In this document: positions 1 through 16,600 of the stretch, one piece after another
Layout of the letters: the number at the start of each line of letters is the position of its first letter
Position numbering within the stretch: the first letter of the stretch is position 1
DNA from: Phaseolus vulgaris
Lineage: Eukaryota; Streptophyta; Magnoliopsida; Fabales; Fabaceae
Length of the DNA: 64,000 nucleotides
Direction: 5' to 3'
Assembly (NCBI RefSeq): GCF_000499845.2
Contig: NC_023754.2
Span: forward strand, 23,718,611 to 23,782,610
The notes under the pieces: generated by a model
The model's input: the letters and a program-made list of their open reading frames with translations, nothing else
Told to the model about the DNA's origin: nothing
The model's database searches: none
Translations under genes and position numbers: made by a program

Positions 1-24
1 ATATACTATTATTTTAATAGTTTT

Positions 25-582
25 TTATATCCAACTATCATGGTTGTGTATCATTTCTGTTTCTAAATTCCCAACTCCTTCTCTTTCTGCCCAATTCTCT
101 TCCGCGCCTGTTTCTTCCTCCTGGTCCTCATCGGAGCCGTCGTCGACGTCGAAGAAGCCATCTTCATCAAAATCGCTTTCTATCTCGGCATTTGTAGGTG
201 TTGCATGTATCTGTACAACCAGGTTATGCTTGAATGTATGGCTCAATGACTTAGATGAAAGGTTAGGAAGGTAGTTTTCCTTTTCAGGGAAAGAAGGCTT
301 ATCGCAAGCCAAAGATACAGGGGTGACTTTGAAAGAGGAGGACAAGGCAGTATCCTACGTAGGAATGAAGGGACTGGTGTTCCAGCAGTAGACGTTAGGC
401 TCTGGGCAGCACCATGATGGCATAAGGGTGTGAAGGTGTGATGGGTCAGGCTGCGAAAACAGATTGGACGAAAAGTGAATAGGAGGAGGTGCATACAACA
501 GAACTATGCAGGCAAAATAAAGTAGGACCACGATGTGAAGGTTTCCACCACTGTGGTAAGAATCTATTACGAGGCCATGCAA
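25..582 (-). pseudogene. Possible decayed coding fragment, unrecognised
   Basis: On the minus strand one reading frame is open from an ATG at 582 to a stop at 25 except for a single TAG at 355-357. The upstream half (75 codons) holds a hydrophobic stretch followed by a Cys/Pro/Trp-containing segment (SWCCPEPNVYCW). The downstream half ends in a strongly acidic run (ESDFDEDGFFDVDDG and more Glu/Asp). The stretch is more GC-rich than the surrounding DNA, which suggests a former coding sequence or retrocopy. I do not recognise the family. It could also be an exon of a gene whose splice sites I have misjudged, or a chance open frame. Confidence 0.25.
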
Positions 583-3405
583 CTATACAAAGGGAAGAAA
601 GTGATTGCGTCAGTGGGTGATGATACAGAGGTCTGCATGTGATACAGAGTGTTTGTAGGGTTTTTTAGAAGAGAGGAACACACAGGAAGAAACTAGGGTT
701 TAAGAGTGTTTGTGCTTTGTATATTAGGTACATGTGCCAAATATGTTTACTACATTTACTCTAAAAGGGATGACAGTAATTACTATGATTAAACAAGATA
801 GGACAATGTTTTCGCATAAGAAATGTTCAAACTTTAAGTTACCAAGCTATCAATAATGTCATAGTGTGTTATATGATCCTAATACCAAGATATCAATAAT
901 GTCATAGTGTGTTATATGATTCTAATGTGTTCATGTTCCCACTCAATCTTCACATGATACCACTTATAAATATATCATGATTGTGATAATCTATTAAGAT
1001 TTAATAAATATAAGATATAAACTCTCCTAAAATGTCATAGTGAAAAATATTAGGGGTATAAGTGTAAATTTATTTTCAGAAATAAACTTAAAGAGTAGTA
1101 TGTAAAAAAAATAAAATTAGATATTCATTATTTTAAGATTTTTTGAGTTAGAGATTGTATATTTATTTTTTCTTATATGAAATATTTATGATTTATTGGT
1201 GTCAAATCTTCTCGGATTTTTCTTAAAAAAATTTGACAAAGCATGAGATTAAGAAATAAACGATTTTGAATTTGTAAATTATCTTCACTTATTTATTTAT
1301 ATGATGGTTGGAATGTGGATTTTTTTTTTTATCTATTAGTTGTTAATTATTTTATCTATATCTTAGTTGTCCCCTCAGTAAAAAGAGTTATATATGTTGT
1401 ACCCTAGTTTTGTGGATACAACTTATTGAAATTACTTTATGATTTCTAAATAAAGCATATTGAATTATTAAATCAAAGTTATTGAACTAGCATCGAACTT
1501 GGAGAATGAAATAAATAAATGAACCCTAGTTTTGTGGGTCTTGTTTGTGTGATTCTAGGAACATCGTGCTACAACCACACTTTGATTTGATTATTAATTA
1601 ATATAGTTTTGTCTAACTTTCGGTTAGGATTTGACCTAAACCCCTAGACATTTTTGCTTGGATTTTTCCGCAGATGTATTTTATTTCATTTTAGTCAAAT
1701 AATCTAAAATCAAAAGTATTTCATTAGTGTACTTTATCTATTCAAGAGCAACGTGTAATAAACACAAGTTTTTTTAAGTTATCGAGATCAGTGCATTTTT
1801 TATACTATAGTTTATTTGCATACGAATATTCAATAATAATGTAAATGGAAAAAATGAAAATTTAATTAAAGACAAAAAATTAAGTAATAAATTATTGTTA
1901 TTTTAAATAAAACATTCATGTACTAAGGAGTACATAATTTAAAAAATAAATTAAATTCTTGGTACAAAATTCGCGAGTGTTCAATTAAGTTGATTAGAGA
2001 CAATTCAAGTAATAAAGTTGAATTCATTGACTAAGAAACAGTAGATTCAAGATTGCAATTTTTTTTTTTTTTTGCGGAGAAGTTTATCTTTTAAAATATA
2101 TATTGAGTTTAGTTAGTAGTTTTATTTGATGTTTGGAAGTTAAGTTATGAAATGGTGGTTTAAGTACTTTCTTATTCGTAATATATTTTTTTTTGGATAA
2201 TTAGCTTAATAGATTTAAAGATATGTGTGAATTTGAGACACTTTTGAAAATTTTGAAGAATTTTATAGTGGGTTTCTAAACGAAACTTTAACTTTATTAT
2301 TTGTTTATATGATTTATATATGAATTTGTAATATTAGTTATAAATTCCTTTATAATAAAAATATACAGTGAATGATTAATATAATTTGATTACTTGTAGC
2401 GATATTTATGTTGTGAAATTTGAAATTTGTATTGATTTAATATAATTAAATAGTAATCCAAGGACAAGGCTTGGTGAATTATTCTATTCTATCAAATATA
2501 TACCACATATGTAGAAACATAATTTCACACTCCTTTCTAAGATTATATCTAACATAATTAATTTCCAAATAGTTGTTAAGCAATTTTATACTTGTACCTA
2601 TAATTAACCACTCCCACCCTTTCTCTGTTTTCTATCGCGTGTCTATCTTAACAAAGTCCTGTATTCTTTTATTTTTTACTTTTGATATAACTTTTTATGA
2701 AATTGATTCCAGTTTATGAAAATACATAGTTTATAATTTGAGTGAGTTAACTTTCCATTATTTCTATAAATTCCTTGGTGAAACTTATGGATTTTACATT
2801 CAGAATATAAAATTGATAATATTTTAATGGTCCTGATAGATAATACTAATAAATCATCTAGTAGTCTCACTTGTTTTCTTTTGATAATGATAAACTTTGT
2901 TTTTAGATCGTCTAATTAATTTTATTATTATCATCTATCTCGTGTTTCGTTGAATGGTCTATTCTTCATTGTGTCTCAGTCGTTTTCTTTTAGGCTTCTC
3001 TATTTTGTTTTTACCTCTCTTTTCTCTTTTTAATTTTTACCTTTTGTAATTCAATACACTTATAATGAATAGTTTTTTCTTCTTCAAAAACCATCTATTT
3101 ATTTTTTCTTTCTATCATTCAAGATTATAGCGTTCTTTTCTTACTGTTGTGGTTTTCATATCATAAATAGTTTTACACGAGAGCAAGTGGTGAGTGATAG
3201 ATAGATGTTACAAAAACGACTAACCAAATTATCTGAATTTGAAAATGGAAGAAGAGAAGCAATAGAGAAGGTACGAGATAAAAAGAGATGAATTGATATT
3301 AAGAACACAACATGGTTCAAAATACGACAAAGACAAAGATGATAGATGGCAGAACGAAATAGAGATATCTGCGGGCACTTTATGCTAATAAAGTGGCTAT
3401 AGCTC
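583..3405. other. AT-rich intergenic stretch
   Basis: No coding region or RNA gene is supported here. The stretch is AT-rich with homopolymer T runs (for example near 1320 and 2060). It contains one exact-length tandem duplication at 841-926, listed separately. The rest holds nothing I can name. It lies downstream of peroxidase gene 1. Confidence 0.6.
841..926. repeat. 43-bp tandem duplication
   Basis: Two adjacent 43-bp copies at 841-883 and 884-926 start with ACCAAG and end with CTAAT. They differ at only two positions. This looks like a recent local slippage or unequal-exchange duplication. Confidence 0.85.
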
Positions 3406-3411
3406 TTTATT
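3406..3411 (-). terminator. PolyA signal AATAAA of peroxidase gene 1
   Basis: AATAAA on the minus strand, 54 bp past the stop codon of gene 1, within AATAAAGAG. The same AATAAAGAG/AATAAAGAA context sits at a similar distance behind genes 2, 3 and 4, so it looks like an inherited 3'UTR element. Confidence 0.55.
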
Positions 3412-3464
3412 AGTGACCATGAATCACACCATTTGAAGTTTATACATAACTCGTTCTAGTTCCT

Positions 3465-5483
<2,019 letters not shown>

Positions 5484-5564
5484 TTTGATGCCTCAGATGC
5501 TAACCCCTTAAGTGTGTTTTTGCGTGTTCTTGTATTATGAGACACACCATAATGCTACACCCTT

Positions 5565-5572
5565 TATTTATA
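5565..5572 (-). promoter_or_regulatory. TATA box of peroxidase gene 1
   Basis: TATAAATA on the minus strand, 82 bp upstream of the ATG. The same octamer lies 50-90 bp upstream of genes 2, 3, 4 and 6, which supports a real core promoter. Confidence 0.7.
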
Positions 5573-6228
5573 GTTACAAATGCACATGCCCTTGCTCCTC
5601 AACTGTGATATGAAACAACACGTTATCTGGTACAAAACCTATGTATTTTTAAACATAAGATTCACACAAATTATTTCTTTATTTCCAGATGATGATTTAA
5701 CTATTTTTCATACATTATGTTAAGAGCCACTTGCCCAAGTGCAATGCTGGTGCTTACCGTGTTGCAATTCTTAATCAACTCATTTATTGCCGAGTCAACT
5801 CTTGTCGATTACTGCAAAAAATTATATATATAAAAGTGTTGCATTTTGTAATTTTAATTTTCATGTTTTGTACTGTAATTTTTCTTTACTGTTAAATTTT
5901 TAAAGATGATCTTAAACATGACTTCTCAGTCATTCATTTTTTAATTATATTTTAAAGTAAATGTTGGATAAATATATCTAAAATAAATTTTACACCCTTT
6001 TTATAGTTAAATTAAATTATTTTACTATCATGCAGACTGCTAATGTTTATTGCCAATTTCATTCATTAAACATGGATTTTATCAAATAAAAAATAATCTA
6101 AGTACTTAGCATTTTTTTATTTTGAGAAGCGAATAAATATAATTTTTAGCATCTTCTTTGTTATTAGTTAAATTTTTTTAAAATAGTGAAATTACGATAA
6201 AAATAAATAAAAATTAGACTTGAAAATA

Positions 6229-6404
6229 ATTTAAATATGTTTTCCCGGAAATATATACATATTATTCTTTTGGTCCTTAATTTTTTTTCTCTTTTCTTTT
6301 GTTTTAGTTCTTCAAATGTTGACTTCTTTTGGTTCTTATAATATTTTGTTCATTTTGAATAAGTCTTATTAGAAAATATTAAACAATTAGAGACATATTT
6401 AAAC
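6229..6404. mobile_element. Small TIR element (TTTAAATATGT ends)
   Basis: The left end TTTAAATATGTTTTCCC (near 6230) and the right end acatatttaaa (to about 6402) are inverted repeats enclosing about 150 bp with the wording 'ttggtcctt'. This matches, from memory, a very common legume MITE-like repeat starting TTAAATATGTTTTTGGTCCCT. No clear target-site duplication. A second, more decayed candidate lies at 44484-44854. Confidence 0.4.
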
Positions 6405-8210
6405 TCTATAAAAAAATTATGATTTCTAATAAATCTAACATAGTTGTAGTGAAACATTTAAAAGAGTATGATGAATATTGTTTTTATATGCTTGAGTTTA
6501 TAGTGTGTTGGACAATCTAAATCCTTTAGGTATTTGGGTGTAATTGTTTTAGATTAAAAAAGTGGTCCATATATAATTTGAGTTGAACATTCTAACATAA
6601 ATGTTACGTGATCTCTATAATAGTATTATTTTGCAAATATTCAAACTCGCCACACTCCATTTTGGGTTGTTATTAACTATTTATTGTATTTAATTATTAG
6701 TATAGTGGCCTAGTGTAACTATTTTATTCAACATTCAACCCTAATTTGTCTTGCACGTAGCATCATCGTTTATAGACTTCACCCACAAATGTTGAGTAGG
6801 AATGCAAACAATTTTCTATTTTCTGTTTATATATATATTTTGGAGTATTTGCATTTAGAAGGATGGAATCATTATTATGTTTTGATCTCAACTTCTCAAC
6901 AACTAAAGTATGTGTTTTAATTATTTTGGAATTCGAAGTTTTGTCATTAAGTTTATTAAAATAATATTATTATAATTAATTATTATATATGAGATATTGT
7001 TATTTTAGAACTCAGAATTTTATTATAATTTTATCTTTAAAAAAATGATTTAAAAATTAAAAAATATATATATATAAAAATTATTCTTCACTCGACTCCT
7101 ATATAAGACTATTAAACTTATCAAAATAATATTTTTTAGTATTATTTATCGTTCACGTTTTTTTATCTTCTTATCCATAATTTATTTTATTATCTCCTTC
7201 ATATATAGTTGTTGAAACCTAAAGTGAGATAGACTTTCACTAGATCACACCCACGTGATTGTTTTAATAAATTAGGCATTTAAATATGAAAGAGTTGTTA
7301 CATATACTATTATTTATAATATGTACCAAAATTCTATCACATGTACCACTTTTTAATTGGCTAATTTCCTCATTATTTATGTTTGGATTTAACAAATGGA
7401 CAAAGCCTAATTTGAGCTCCAGATATATTTGTGATAATAATTTATTATTCAGTTTTACTAGTTAATTCTTAAATACCAAACCTTTTCATGAATATATATT
7501 CAAGGAGTATTTGGTATCCGGATATTTTTTTAGAATTTCAAATTAAATATATATACATACACATATATAATATAAAAAAGTAAAATATATTTCCTTTCTC
7601 CATCTAAAATATAAAATATATAAAGTTCGATTTTATTCCTTTAACTTTTTTTATCATTTAATACACGAAATATTATCTAAATTACTTTTTTCCCTTCATA
7701 AAAAAAATGTTTTTTTTCTATACATAAGTCTTTATTGTGGAAAATAAACTGTCACTTGATTTGTGAAGTAAGTTTTTCTATAATTGATTACGTTTAAATA
7801 AATAAAATACTTATTTAAAAATATAATATAATAAAAAATTAAAAAATAACATTATAATCATAAATAAAAAGAATTTTAATTTTCATATTTTTTTTTTAAT
7901 GTTTAATGAAAAAAATTTATAGTATCTTCTGATCTCATCCCAAACAAGGAAGAAATTAGCTTTTAACTTTTCATGAATTCTCACCAAATTAAATTGGGAA
8001 TGAAACCATAATTTCAGAAAGCTTTTAATTAAATACCAGGTCAACAAGCAATGATCTCAACCCAAAGTTTTAATAATCATTATATCAAGATATTGAGACA
8101 ACTAGCTAAATAAAATGACTCAAATCGTATACAGTCTATGATGATAAAATAAAACAGAAAATTCCGATGCAAAAGCTCTGATATAACCTACTAAAATGAA
8201 AAATGAAAGC

Positions 8211-8325
8211 TCATGCCAAAAACATGAACACACAAACTCAGTTATGCTATCTTAATTATTATTAGAAAAAGTTCATGCCAAAAAACATGCACACACAAAC
8301 GAGTTATGCAATCTTAATTATTATT
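8211..8325. repeat. Diverged ~61-bp tandem duplication
   Basis: Two copies starting (C/T)TCATGCCAAAAA at about 8211 and 8272 share CACACAAAC, GAGTTATGC/CAGTTATGC and ATCTTAATTATTATTA, with a few substitutions and indels. Period about 61 bp. Confidence 0.75.
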
Positions 8326-9783
8326 AAAATTTACAAAATTGATTTAAGGTGAAATTTGTCCTATATAAATTAGTCTAAATTATAATGAACGTAGAATATT
8401 TAACATCTTCGGTGAGACACATTCATTTCATGTATTAAACTAGATATTTGTGAGTAATTTATTAAATAACAAATGATATGATGATAAGTTCAATAAATTT
8501 TATTAAAATAGACTCTAATATTATATTAAAAGTTTTAAGATTAATTTATCTTTACAAAACTGATTTATAATATATATATATAGATAAATTTATTTAATTT
8601 TTAATTCACGTAAAATCTTCAACAATTATATAATTACATTATAATAAGTAGATCAAAATATAATATATAAAGAAAGTTGAATTATTTAAATTTGATGTCT
8701 TGATTCTTATTAATTAACATGATTGTGATATAAATAAAAACTTTAACTTTAATTATGAGGGAATTTTTATATTAATTGAAAATAAGATTTTATAATATAT
8801 AAATAGGTGTAAATATTATCTTACTATTTTTTTAAATTAAATTTAATTTAAAATTTAATTCTTAATATGATATCAATTTTATCATAATAAAGTTTGTTGA
8901 ACTTATTGTACCATCTAATAGCAAGTTTAAGATATCTAATTCTCAATGTGTTAAATATATTATCTGATTCCAATTAAATGAATGATAAATATATAGTTTT
9001 ATATTCAATATATTTCATTATAAACATAAAATGGTGTAATGAAAAATAAAATAAAATGATAATATATAAATATTTAAAAACCTTATCTTAGAAATTAATT
9101 TTATAAGAATAAATTAAAAACTACACATTCTAAAAATAATGTTAATACTAGTGAGGACATAGGAAATACATCTTGAATGCCCCACAATAATGAAAAAAAA
9201 TTGGTTGCATCGTTCTATTTTTTGTCCTAAGTGAAGTAGTTGCTAGAATCCAAACCTTTCCCAATCGCATTCAATATTTGGAGTGACGAAATTTTCCACT
9301 ATAGCCTTGGAATTTGGAAACACGATTAATTGTTCATTTCCCTTGTTTCTTTCATACCAACACACAACCTATACTCTTAACTCACCTTCGTTAACACCTG
9401 TTCAAATTGAAAGCACAGTTCATGCTTCTGACATTATGAATAAATTAATTAATATCATAAATTTAAATTTTATTTAAAAGATACTGGTAAAACTATAAAT
9501 AATAATTCTTAATGACACTATTTATAATTCTAAAATAAATTTTTGTCAATAAAAATGGCATTAATAGACTTATATTAAATTTAAATGCGAAAAACGACAA
9601 TTAATAGACTTAAAAGTGATACTATGTTTTTTTTAACATAATTAAGATGAAAAAAAAGTGTGATTTATTTCACCTTCAAAAGACTGCAGGTAGTGTAGTT
9701 TGTTCACATATATAGAGCTATAAAAAGTAGAATACAGAGTAGAGTGTAAATGATTCAGCACAAGCTGCATACACATAAAACTC

Positions 9784-9789
9784 TTTATT
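9784..9789 (-). terminator. PolyA signal AATAAA of peroxidase gene 2
   Basis: AATAAAGAG on the minus strand, about 48 bp past the stop of gene 2, as in genes 1 and 3. Confidence 0.55.
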
Positions 9790-9836
9790 GATACCTTTAA
9801 TCTCAACATTTTCCACAGTAATATTTCTCCATTTAT

Positions 9837-11629
<1,793 letters not shown>

Positions 11630-11678
11630 TTTTTCTTTCTGATGTTGTTGCTGCAAGAACATGCAGATCAGGTGCTTC

Positions 11679-11686
11679 TATTTATA
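11679..11686 (-). promoter_or_regulatory. TATA box of peroxidase gene 2
   Basis: TATAAATA on the minus strand, 50 bp upstream of the chosen ATG at 11629. It is too close to the alternative ATG at 11662 for that one to be the usual start. Confidence 0.65.
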
Positions 11687-12351
11687 GATAATCTTTAACA
11701 AGGTTTTAAGCATCATGTGAATGAAAAAGAGAAATTCAAAGAAAAACACCTCTAAGAATAATAAGTCTGATTTTTCGATAGAGATTACCTATCAACAAAA
11801 CTGATAGATATATTTGGTATAAATAATATAATTAAAAAATAAAATTAGGTGAAATAAGACTTGAGTTTGAGTTTTGAATAAATTACATAGGTTAAATGAT
11901 GAAAATGAAAGTTTTATAGCATTTGTAAAGATTGAATAAGATTATCTTGGATACGAAATAAAATTCAAACCACCAACGAAGAACCATGAAATAAGAACAT
12001 CATGTATTTCTAATGTTGTCATGAGGAAAATCTCTGGCGTGTTAATGGATAAGTGAAATTCGGTTAAATATTAGAACCATTACTGTGTGTAACATAAAAC
12101 GCTAATAATCACTCTTTCATTGCATTACAAATAAAAGGAACATTTCCACTCATGAACATTATCAAAGTTTACAATATTAATATTTTTTTTATTAAAAATC
12201 AATGATACAACAAATTCTAACTTTAATAAATTATAAATGATTATGATATTATAGAGTAAATTTTAAGTCTAACTAAATTTATTTATAATTAATGTAGGAT
12301 ATCCAACAAAATTAAACTGATACGCTTATTAACCAAATAAATATATATCGA

Positions 12352-12429
12352 ATGAAAAACTTATTTTTTTTAGCAATTAATTGTACAAAATTATGCATGA
12401 AAAACTTATTTTTTTAGCAATTAATTGTA
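12352..12429. repeat. 45-bp tandem duplication
   Basis: ATGAAAAACTTATTTTTTT followed by AGCAATTAATTGTA occurs at 12352 and again at 12397, almost identical. The second copy lacks the last 11 or so bases of the unit. Confidence 0.8.
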
Positions 12430-13604
12430 GAGTTAAGTAAAAAAATAATGTAAAACAAACCTTGTAATTACATCATACCAAATATGTTTCTATATAAGTA
12501 TCCTTAAATTATAAGCCGTGATCATCAATAAAGTTTGCTCGGAGGTGATACTCAAAATATTGACTCTAATATATATTTTTGCAACATAAAAAAACCATTT
12601 GTAAATTAATACAAGCCATATTTAGTAATAAAGTTTATTTTCAAAACTTAAAACCAAATTTTACTTTTTATGAAGTTTTATCTGTAAACACATCAATTTA
12701 AGTTTGTTATTTTCAATATACTTTAAATTAAAAGCATGTTTTTATATGCAATATGCAGTATGGATATGTATTTTTTGTGAGAATATAAATTTGTTTTTTG
12801 TTTATCTTGATTGAAATGTAAATTAAAGTTTATATAGAAAGTAAAAAAGAAAAAAACTTTTTACTTTTGTGGTGTTGGAGAGGGTATACATCGTATTCAA
12901 TCACATAAAAGTTATGTTTTTCTGCGCATTGCAAGGTTCTTTAGTTGGTAAATTATATATTTTTTGTTAGTACCATTGAAATGTAGGAAATGTGTCACTG
13001 TTTAAGAAATTACTTTTGACTAAAAATAGAAAGCAATAATGTTAGTAAGAATGAAGAAAAAACGTTGAACCTTCCATAAAACACGTTTTCAGAGGCAACT
13101 AAAAACTTCTAAAATGCACTTCTTTTTATTTTCCACGCGTCCCTGTCTCTGTATGGACTACTTTTGGAAAATTTGGTGCAGAGGGTCTAGAAGAAATAAA
13201 AAAGGGAAATTAAAGTAATTTTTTTTTTTAATTTTAAGACTAAGTTCCTAGCAGATTCAACGATCAATGATAGGTTTTTCAATAATTTGTTTACATAGAT
13301 GAATTTTTGAAATTTTTTCATAAAAAATAAATTCTTTTATTAATAGAACTCTTAATAAAAATCAGTATCAATAATGAAATACTTTGGTGGCATATTTCTT
13401 GTTTCTAAGTAGTTGATAGGTGCATTTTAAATTTGTTTTTCAAAGAACTATCCATGTATCTAAATTATTGTCATTCTTTGTTCATTAAATTTGGGAACAT
13501 GACAACATTAAATACACTCTCAATATTTCTTTATGAAAAGTAAAATAAATGGAAAAAATGTGTTGATTTTTATTTTTCGGTTTATGAGAGAAAATTATTA
13601 TCAT

Positions 13605-13690
13605 CTAATTCGATAACGGGTGATCTGATAAATTTTATAATTTTTTTTTTAAAATAGACTTTAAATTTACTTGATTTTAAAATAATATTA
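13605..13690. repeat. Decayed dispersed repeat, 'GATAACGGGTGA' family
   Basis: Contains ATTCGATAACGGGTGATCTGATAA followed by AAAATAGACTTTAAA, matching the order of words in the better-preserved copy at 39010-39175 (GATCCGATAACGGGTGACACGATAGA, then GGATAGACTTGAAATGACTC). Heavily diverged. Confidence 0.35.
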
Positions 13691-16600
13691 AAAAATAGAT
13701 TTTAACCGTAAATTCTATAAAATTAAATCATAATTTAATATTTATATTATATATTATGAAATATTTTGAAGAGATTTGATTGTATTATTTCTATTGGCTA
13801 AAGTGAAACATAGTGTAAAATGAAATTATTGTGACTTGAATCATGAATAAGATAATTAAAATTTGCAACATTTTTATTATTGAATTTTCAAATTTGTGTT
13901 TTTAAATATAATAATTGTTAGATTAAATATTTATTATTAAATTAAAAATTAATAACTCAAATACTATTATTTAATTTTAATTTCACTCATTTAGTCTTAG
14001 GAGACAACTAATACAGCATGTAACCGAAATCTTATTATTGGAAAGATTTAAATGCATTATATAGACTTAGTCAAGAATTAAATAATATGTTTGATAGGTC
14101 GAGTTTTGTATTGAAATTTTTATTTTTTAATATTTTTATTTCTACATTTCGTGAATATGTTAATTGGGTCCTCATATGTACTATTACACTTTTAAATATA
14201 TTTAAATATTAAATATAGTTAAGAAGTGACAATGACTTTAATTATGACATAGAATGAATTATCAAAGTCTCCAATCAAAACCTATTCCTTTTCCAAAGTG
14301 CATATTTCCATTTCACACTTCTAACTACAAAGTAAAATTACATAATACAATACAAATATTACTACTAAAACAATCATTCAATAAAAATCAATTTTATAAA
14401 AAATTTAATTACTATATTAACTAAATTAAATATTATTTTAAATATTAAAATTATTATTAATTTTTAAATTATTTCTAATAAATAATTTATAAATTGATGT
14501 CTAAACTTTATATTATTTTAAAAATTATTTATTAATAATAAAAATTAATGTAAAAAATAAGAATATTCTTAGTCTTTATAATAATATATAATTTAATCAA
14601 TATAATAACTAACTATATTTTATTTTTAAAATTAATTTTTATTTAATAATTTTTAAGTGGTATATTATTTTAAATATAATTATTGTAATTCTTAAAAAGC
14701 ATACACCAACAATTTAGGACTTCATTATTATACTCTTCTAATTCTACTTCTGAGGGAGAGATTTTCCCTTCCTAGTTACTGATTTGTTTCTCAAGGAATT
14801 TATGCTTTTTCTTCTATTATTTTCTTAATTAGTTATTTCGTATTACATTTGAATTAAAAAATATTTATAAATTAATAATGCTTAAAAAAAATCTATCTGA
14901 TTTTTTTTATTATTGTGTATTTTTTACATAATATGTGTGCAATTACTTTAAGAAAAAGTTAGTGTGACTATATTATCTGACAATATATATAACCTCTCCA
15001 TTAATATATTTGTCAGATATAGGTGTATTGCACTTTATGCTTTTGCCCATTAATATTTTTTTTCTTACCTAAAGTGATGTTAGTGATATGAACACCCAGA
15101 GAAAGAGAAAGATATGACTTACACAAATGCAGCAAACAATATCAGAACAACACAATTTGCCTTGATCTTTCCACATTTATGTTAGACTTTATTCATTACG
15201 TAACGTGTGGAATCTCAACTCTCATAAATTGGAATCATTGGATCTGTCAAATTTCTCCATTTTAAATTTTCAAAATTTGACTATGAAATTTAAAACCAAC
15301 TTAGTTTTTATCTTGACAATCTTTACGAGTACAACTCTAAAAAAAGTTGTTAAGAATTTGAAAATCAAATATTGCTTTTACTTGAAACCCACTTCATATT
15401 GATTTAGGTTCCCAACTCAAATTCAAATATGTTGAAATATTATTATTAGTATCAATAGTTGAATATTAGCTATTGTTCACTTTTTTTCTTTCTACTTTTA
15501 CAAACAATATTAATATTTTAATCTTAAGTAGATAGCATTATTAATATTAATTGTCACATTCAAAATACTGTTTATCACAGTTTTGTTTTTAAAAAAATCT
15601 CAATAAATTAAATTAAGGAGAGAAAGATGTATATAAATTTATTCTTAGCCTAAACTCTTTACTAAGATTATTGAATATACTTAAAATAATTTAAAATGAA
15701 AAATAATAGAAACTAAAACTTACACATTACAAGAAAGTTTTTCTTATAACTTTATATTAATTTAATAAACGTCTTGTCTTGGAGTGGTGGTAAAAGAATG
15801 AACCCAGCTTTATGGGTTTGGTTTGTCCTTCAAAACTGGTGACCTTTAGCGAGACAGTAAGACACATAATTTTTGGTATGATTGAATCATTATTCTAAAA
15901 TTGTCTGCTGATTTGTTTGGATATGAAGAATATCTAGAACCACATGGGGTACGGCATGCGTCACGTTTTTTATAATATTAAAATAGATAAACAGTTTAAT
16001 TCTAGAATCACACTGGAGATTAGATCTTACTTTTTTTATGTTACTGTCAAAAAATAATAATAATTTAGGTACGACAAATCTCATTATCTATTTCATTATT
16101 CGTTAAGTATTCATAACGAAATATCAGCAAATTCTTTTATATTCCTTCTAAAAAAAATGAATTTAAATGAGTTGAAGTATAAGTTTAAAAACAAAATATT
16201 TTTTAAATAATTTCAATTTCATAATTTTAAATAAAAATAAAAATATATAAAATTAAATTTTAAACGAATTAAATATCATAATGCTTGTACCCATCTTATC
16301 AGTGATAATTAAAATACTCATTATTTATTATCGATAAATATCAATTAAAAATATTTATTAAAATGCAGATTCTTTTACTATTCCTGCACCTTGAAGATAT
16401 TTATTTCTTAATTGGAAAGATATGTATTAAAGATTTTACATTGATAATTAATATATAGATGTATGTTTGGAAATCTTGATAAGAATAGGTCCTGCTATTA
16501 ATAAAATATTGTAAATAATATTGTATTAGAAACTTGTACTGACGAACAAAATAACCAAATTTATATATAAAATAGATATAAAGGGATGAATGACATCGTT

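Larger units (their letters stand above)
5573..9783. other. AT-rich spacer between peroxidase genes 1 and 2
   Basis: Part of the gene 1 promoter, then AT-rich DNA with no supported gene. It contains a small TIR element (6229-6404) and a tandem duplication (8211-8325), listed separately. A 64-codon open frame on the plus strand at 9283-9477 shows no family motif and is probably chance. Confidence 0.55.

Noticed and set aside
9283..9477. 64-codon plus-strand open frame upstream of gene 2's 3' end
   Set aside because: No motif, no homologue recognised, and one of many short open frames expected in 64 kb; no promoter or splice context.
11630..11662. Upstream in-frame ATG of gene 2
   Set aside because: Only about 17-24 bp from the TATA box, so probably at or before the transcription start; the downstream ATG gives a normal signal peptide.
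15781..15870. Possible tRNA-like or gene-like block (less AT-rich)
   Set aside because: No tRNA arms or conserved boxes could be paired; it shares only short words with 1500-1545.
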